From Kitasatospora sp. MMS16-BH015 (lineage in GTDB: Bacteria > Actinomycetota > Actinomycetes > Streptomycetales > Streptomycetaceae): 64,000 nt of DNA. The stretch spans positions 7,951,001-8,015,000 of the forward strand of contig NZ_CP025394.1 of assembly GCF_002943525.1 (NCBI RefSeq), in the 5' to 3' direction. A program made the translations under genes and the position numbers. This document shows positions 60,964-64,000 of the stretch, piece after piece. The notes below the pieces were generated by a model. The model did no database searches. It saw only the letters and a program-made list of their open reading frames with translations, and had not been told where the DNA came from. The first letter of the stretch is position 1, and the number at the start of each line of letters is the position of its first letter.

Positions 60964-61692
60964 ATGACCACTTCTGCGCTGTCCTTCGGTGCCGCTGCCC
61001 GTCTGTACGACTCGATCCGGCCCACCTACCCGGTGGCGGCCGCGAGTTGGGCCCTCGGGGAGGAGCCGGCGCGGGTGTTGGATCTGGGGGCGGGCACCGG
61101 GCTGCTGGGTGCGGTGGTGCGGGAGGCCGGGCACGAGGTGATCGCGGTCGAGCCGGACGAGCAGATGCGGGCCGTGGCTGCCGAACGCCTGCCGGGGGCG
61201 CGGGTGTTGGCCGGGAGCGCCGAGGAGATCCCGCTGGCGGACGGGTCCGTCGACGTGGTGGTGGTCGGGCAGGCGTACCACTGGTTCACTCCGGAGGCCG
61301 CGCTGCCGGAGATCCACCGGGTGCTGCGAGCGGGCGGCGTCTTCGCCGCGCTGTGGAACGTCCGGGACGACCGGACGCCGTGGGTGGCCGGGCTCTCCGG
61401 CATCATCGGCGCCGAAGGGTACGGCCTGGAGAGCGCTTGGCAGTACGGGCCGGTGGCGCCGTGGTTCACCGAGCCCGAACTCGGCCTGACCGAACACGCC
61501 GTGACCGTGCCGACGGATCGGCTGGTCGACCTGGTGCGGTCCCGTTCCACTTACCTGACGGCCGAGGCCGGCGAGCAGGCCCGGTGGGAGCGGGAGATCG
61601 CCGAGTTGGTCGCCACCGATCCGGCGCTGGCCGGCCGGGAGAGGGTCGAGATGCCTTATCGGACCTGTGTGTATCGGATGCGGCGGGCCTGA
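60964..61692 (+). CDS. class I SAM-dependent methyltransferase
   Basis: A 242-residue methyltransferase. The SAM motif I is RVLDLGAGTGLLGAVVREAG, motif II region is AVEPDEQMRAVA, and the post-motif SAEEIPLADGSVDVVVVGQAYHWF with His-Trp-Phe is typical of the Methyltransf_11 group. The substrate is unknown. The ATG lies 7 bases after TACGCT (60951-60956), so the transcript is probably leaderless. It is divergent from the large secreted protein gene, with 227 bases between starts. Confidence 0.9.
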   Translation: MTTSALSFGAAARLYDSIRPTYPVAAASWALGEEPARVLDLGAGTGLLGAVVREAGHEVIAVEPDEQMRAVAAERLPGARVLAGSAEEIPLADGSVDVVVVGQAYHWFTPEAALPEIHRVLRAGGVFAALWNVRDDRTPWVAGLSGIIGAEGYGLESAWQYGPVAPWFTEPELGLTEHAVTVPTDRLVDLVRSRSTYLTAEAGEQARWEREIAELVATDPALAGRERVEMPYRTCVYRMRRA

Positions 61693-61772
61693 CCACGGGA
61701 TGGGCCCGGCGGCTTGGGGTGGCCGTCGCGGGTGGTTCGGTCGCGGCGGCCACCGGTGTGCTCGGGGTGTGG

Positions 61773-62351
61773 TCAGTCGGCGCTGACGAAGACGGCCCGG
61801 GCCGGGGTGCCGTCGGGCCAGGTGAAGCCCCCGTGGAGGCCGGGCTGCTCGTCCGCCTCGGTGACGGGGCGGAGGACCCGGGCGAGGTGGTAGGACCCCG
61901 GGGTGGTGGGGCCGGGGTGGACGGTGACGGTCGGGTCCGGGGTGTCGTCGATGCTCTGGTGCTGCGGGGTGGCCTCACCGCGCAGGAGGGCGAGCAACTG
62001 GGCCGACACCACAGGGTCGTGGGGGCCGTCGTAGATCCAGCGGGTGCCGAGGACGCCGTGCTCCGAGGTGCCGATCAGACCCTCGGCGGCACCCTCGGTG
62101 GCGCCCTCGGTGATCGGTGCACCGCGGTAGCCCATCGGGACCAGGTAGGCCACCGGAGTGGGGTCGGCGGTGTCCACGACGACCATGAACTCGATGCCGA
62201 CCTCGCCCGCCGGGTCGTCCAGGCGGAAGCCGCCGGCCTTGTGCAGCTCCGCTGCGCCCGAACTCCCCTGGTACCAGCTCTGCTTGGGCAGCCAAGCGGT
62301 CAGGAGCTCCAGCTTGGTGGGCTCCATGGTGGTCTGGTGGATGGTGGCCAT
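61773..62351 (-). CDS. maltokinase N-terminal cap-like protein
   Basis: A 192-residue protein whose start TKLELLTAWLPKQSWYQGSSG, followed by GFRLDDPAGEVGIEFMVVVD and VAYLVPMGYRGAP, matches the stand-alone maltokinase N-terminal cap-like domain found in streptomycetes. In maltokinase this domain precedes the kinase domain, which is missing here, so phosphorylation is not expected. It is sometimes annotated as a 1,4-alpha-glucan branching protein without support. GAGGAA lies before the ATG at 62351. The role, possibly in trehalose/glycogen metabolism, is inference. Confidence 0.85.
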   Translation of the reverse strand: MATIHQTTMEPTKLELLTAWLPKQSWYQGSSGAAELHKAGGFRLDDPAGEVGIEFMVVVDTADPTPVAYLVPMGYRGAPITEGATEGAAEGLIGTSEHGVLGTRWIYDGPHDPVVSAQLLALLRGEATPQHQSIDDTPDPTVTVHPGPTTPGSYHLARVLRPVTEADEQPGLHGGFTWPDGTPARAVFVSAD

Positions 62352-62458
62352 ACGAGGTTCCTCACGGTGGTCCGGGCCCGCCCGGGTTCGACGGGACGTC
62401 AGCCAAGGTAGCCGACTCGGCGAGGGTGGGCGGCGAGGGTCGCAGGGGAGACGGGCCG

Positions 62459-63574
62459 TCAGGGGGTCGGGCCGATGGAGGCGCCGAAGTCCTCGGCGAC
62501 CAGGCGGGTGGCCCAGCGGCGGAGGAGGTCGGCGACGGGCGGGTGGGTGAGGCCGGCAGCGGCGGCGAGGCGGTCGGCCGAGGTGGTGTCGTAGCGGTCC
62601 TCGGAGAGGAAGGAGAGGGATTCGGCGTCGAGGCCGGTGAGGCGGCTGGGGAGGTAACGGACCAGGCCGACCGGGACGGTGCGGCGCGGGGCGGGGACAC
62701 CGAGGTGGTCGGCGAGGAGGTCGACCAGGGCCGGGAGCGCGGGGGTGGCCGGGTCGAGGACGGTGTGGCGGCTGGTGGGAGCCGTGTTGGGGGTGGCTGC
62801 GGCGTGGTGGCTGTGCTGGGCGTGGTCGTGGGAGGGGACGGCGGCCAGGAAACGGGCGAGGTGGTCGACGGCGACCACCGGGAGGAAGGTGCGCGGGGTC
62901 GCGGGAAGGACCGGGAGACGGCCGCGCCAGAGGCGTTCGACCAGGGGCGCGAGGCCGATGTACTGACCGGCTTCGCCGGTGACGGAGTGTCCGATCACCA
63001 CGCCCGGGCTCACCACGCTGAGCGGGACGCCGAGTTGGGGCGCGAGGGTGCGGACGGCCGAGTCGCCGGCCCGCTTGGACGCCTCGTAGGCGCCGAGCTT
63101 GCGGTAGAGGCGGGTGGCCTCGGCGGACGGGAGGGGGTGGGGGACGGGGGTGGCGGTGCTGATGCGGTAGCCGGAGAGGTGGACGAAGCGGCGGAGCTCG
63201 GGCAGGCGGGCCGCCCAGTGGAGGGCGTGGACCGGGCCGTCGGTGTTGGCGGCTTGGGCCTCGGGGCGGGAGAGGCCGAAGCGGTAGCGGGCGGCGAGGT
63301 TGTGCACGTCGCGGACCGAGCGGAGGGCGGCGTCGGCCTCGGGGGTCAGGGCGAGGGTGGGGTGGGTGAGGTCGGCCTGGAGGGTGGTGAGGGAGGTGGT
63401 GTCGGCCTGGTGGGCGTGGAGCCAGTCGCGGAGGGCGGCGGCCGAGGCGGGGGTGGTGGTGGCTGCGGCGACGGGGTGGCCCTGGGCGAGGAGTTCGAGG
63501 GTGAGCCAGCGGCCCAGGAAGCCGGCGGCTCCGAGGACGAGGGTGGTGGGGGTGGCGGTGGGGCGGGGAGGCAT
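62459..63574 (-). CDS. NAD-dependent epimerase/SDR family oxidoreductase
   Basis: A 371-residue extended SDR protein. The dinucleotide motif is TLVLGAAGFLGRWLTLELLA, the catalytic pair is in KLGAYEASKRAGDSAVRTLA (Tyr-x-x-x-Lys), and RFVHLSGY gives the Ser/Thr strand. The C-terminal half resembles thioester- or fatty-acyl-like reductase SDRs more than sugar epimerases. An AGGAG ribosome site lies 6 bases before the ATG. A perfect palindrome typical of TetR operators lies 57-70 bases upstream, so the gene may be repressed by a TetR protein whose gene is not in the window. Confidence 0.85.
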   Translation of the reverse strand: MPPRPTATPTTLVLGAAGFLGRWLTLELLAQGHPVAAATTTPASAAALRDWLHAHQADTTSLTTLQADLTHPTLALTPEADAALRSVRDVHNLAARYRFGLSRPEAQAANTDGPVHALHWAARLPELRRFVHLSGYRISTATPVPHPLPSAEATRLYRKLGAYEASKRAGDSAVRTLAPQLGVPLSVVSPGVVIGHSVTGEAGQYIGLAPLVERLWRGRLPVLPATPRTFLPVVAVDHLARFLAAVPSHDHAQHSHHAAATPNTAPTSRHTVLDPATPALPALVDLLADHLGVPAPRRTVPVGLVRYLPSRLTGLDAESLSFLSEDRYDTTSADRLAAAAGLTHPPVADLLRRWATRLVAEDFGASIGPTP

Positions 63575-63630
63575 GGTGGCTCCTGAGGGTGAGGCGAGGG
63601 GTGTGTGTGGGTGTGGTTTGCGAATGTCAG

Positions 63631-63644
63631 GTAGACCGGTCTAC
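63631..63644. promoter_or_regulatory. TetR-type palindrome gtagaccggtctac
   Basis: A perfect 14-bp palindrome with the TAGACCGGTCTA core used by many actinomycete TetR repressors. It lies 57 bases before the SDR start codon, overlapping a likely promoter (AT-rich gaatgtc/catattc flanks). The cognate repressor gene is not visible and may begin beyond the window. Confidence 0.75.
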
Positions 63645-64000
63645 ATATTCTGGAGGCGAGAAAGGGTGGTGGTGGGAGTGAGGCGGGGTCAGGGGTGGCT
63701 GGTGGGTGGGGGCGCGGTGGTCGGGCGGGGCAGGGGGGCGGCGAAGGTGGGAGGGCGAGTCGGGAGGCCCGGTCGGGGTGTGGGGCCAGGGGGGTTGGTG
63801 AGGGTGCGGGCAGCCTGGTCGAGGGGCTGGGGGGTGGGACCGGGGCGGGGTCAGGGGTTGCTGGCGAGTGGGGAAGCAGCGGCCGCGCGGGGGCGGGGGC
63901 GGGGCGGCGAAGGTGGGAGGCCCGATCAAGGGGGTGAGGTCAGGAGGCGGCCCGGTCAGGTGGGCGGGGTCAGGAGGCGGCCCGGTCAGGTGGGCGGGGT
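63645..64000. repeat. G-rich repeat region with 30-bp tandem copies
   Basis: The last 356 bases have strong G-over-C strand bias and no credible coding frame. The end holds two exact copies of a 30-base unit that begins caggaggcggcccggtcagg (63941-63970 and 63971-64000), probably continuing outside. Earlier, gcggcgaaggtgggagg occurs twice (near 63739 and 63905). The region resembles the low-complexity gap at 16382-16567. Confidence 0.7.

Noticed and set aside
63627..63929. A 100-codon Pro/His-rich minus-strand frame at the window end
   Set aside because: It is the complement of G-rich low-complexity repeats and overlaps the TetR-type operator; no ribosome site or conservation.

Overview
The window is a stretch of high-GC (roughly 72-75% by eye) actinomycete chromosome, most likely from a Streptomycetaceae member (Streptomyces or Kitasatospora). 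Indicators are strong G/C bias at third codon positions, frequent GTG/TTG starts, many genes whose start codon lies 6-8 bases after a TANNNT -10 box (leaderless transcripts), a bifunctional geosmin synthase, a glycine-riboswitch-controlled gcvP, a DUF5999 small protein, and many TetR/MarR/MocR/XRE regulators beside efflux pumps. No tRNA, rRNA, CRISPR array, insertion sequence or prophage was seen.

Layout. 1-9.6 kb: 3' end of a SanA/YdcF-like (DUF218) gene, DNA polymerase IV (dinB), a class C beta-lactamase-like serine hydrolase, an MFS pump, a PRC-barrel/DUF2382 protein, and gcvP behind a tandem glycine riboswitch. 9.6-16.4 kb: DUF5999 protein, a protein with a QTHP-type repeat, a glutamate-cysteine-ligase-like enzyme, a CPBP membrane protease, PhzF-like isomerase, and an MFS/HAD pair. 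16.5-24.9 kb: Old Yellow Enzyme divergent from a TetR-alpha/beta-hydrolase operon, a sugar porter-dienelactone hydrolase operon, and an XRE-cupin regulator divergent from an arylsulfotransferase-like/NCS2 permease operon. 24.9-37 kb: PaiB-like and PNPOx-like flavin proteins divergent from a MocR regulator, a secreted SGNH esterase facing a Tat-exported GH47 alpha-mannosidase, type II NADH dehydrogenase, a HipA-like kinase/DUF3037 pair, MarR, purB, and a DHA2 drug pump.

37-46.5 kb: a decayed beta-sandwich (peptidase G1-like) gene with two in-frame stops beside a HELNE-motif protein, DJ-1/PfpI, an NAD(P)-binding protein facing MarR, a VOC protein, small conserved proteins, a BlaI/BlaR pair with a BlaI-type dyad in the region shared with a terD-like gene, an MFS pump and an ArsR-like regulator. 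46.6-57.9 kb: geosmin synthase, GNAT, an FAD/NAD disulfide reductase-like enzyme, DUF6188-like and YegP-like small proteins, HAD hydrolase, pyrE, a flavin monooxygenase, a secreted sphingomyelinase-like phosphodiesterase, a twice-broken methyltransferase, a DEDDh exonuclease and an ABM monooxygenase. 57.9-64 kb: a large secreted beta-helix/PKD protein with three C-terminal repeats, a methyltransferase, a maltokinase-cap-like protein, and an SDR enzyme under a TetR-type palindrome, ending in G-rich tandem repeats.

How the genes work together. Most of the window is housekeeping (purB, pyrE, gcvP, ndh, dinB) mixed with one- to three-gene regulator/effector modules. The clearest local circuits have visible operators: TetR/OYE, XRE-cupin/sulfotransferase-permease, MocR/PNPOx-PaiB, BlaI-BlaR/TerD, and MarR/VOC. 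The least understood modules are the HipA-like kinase + DUF3037 pair, the HELNE protein with its decaying neighbour, and the large repeat-bearing secreted protein.
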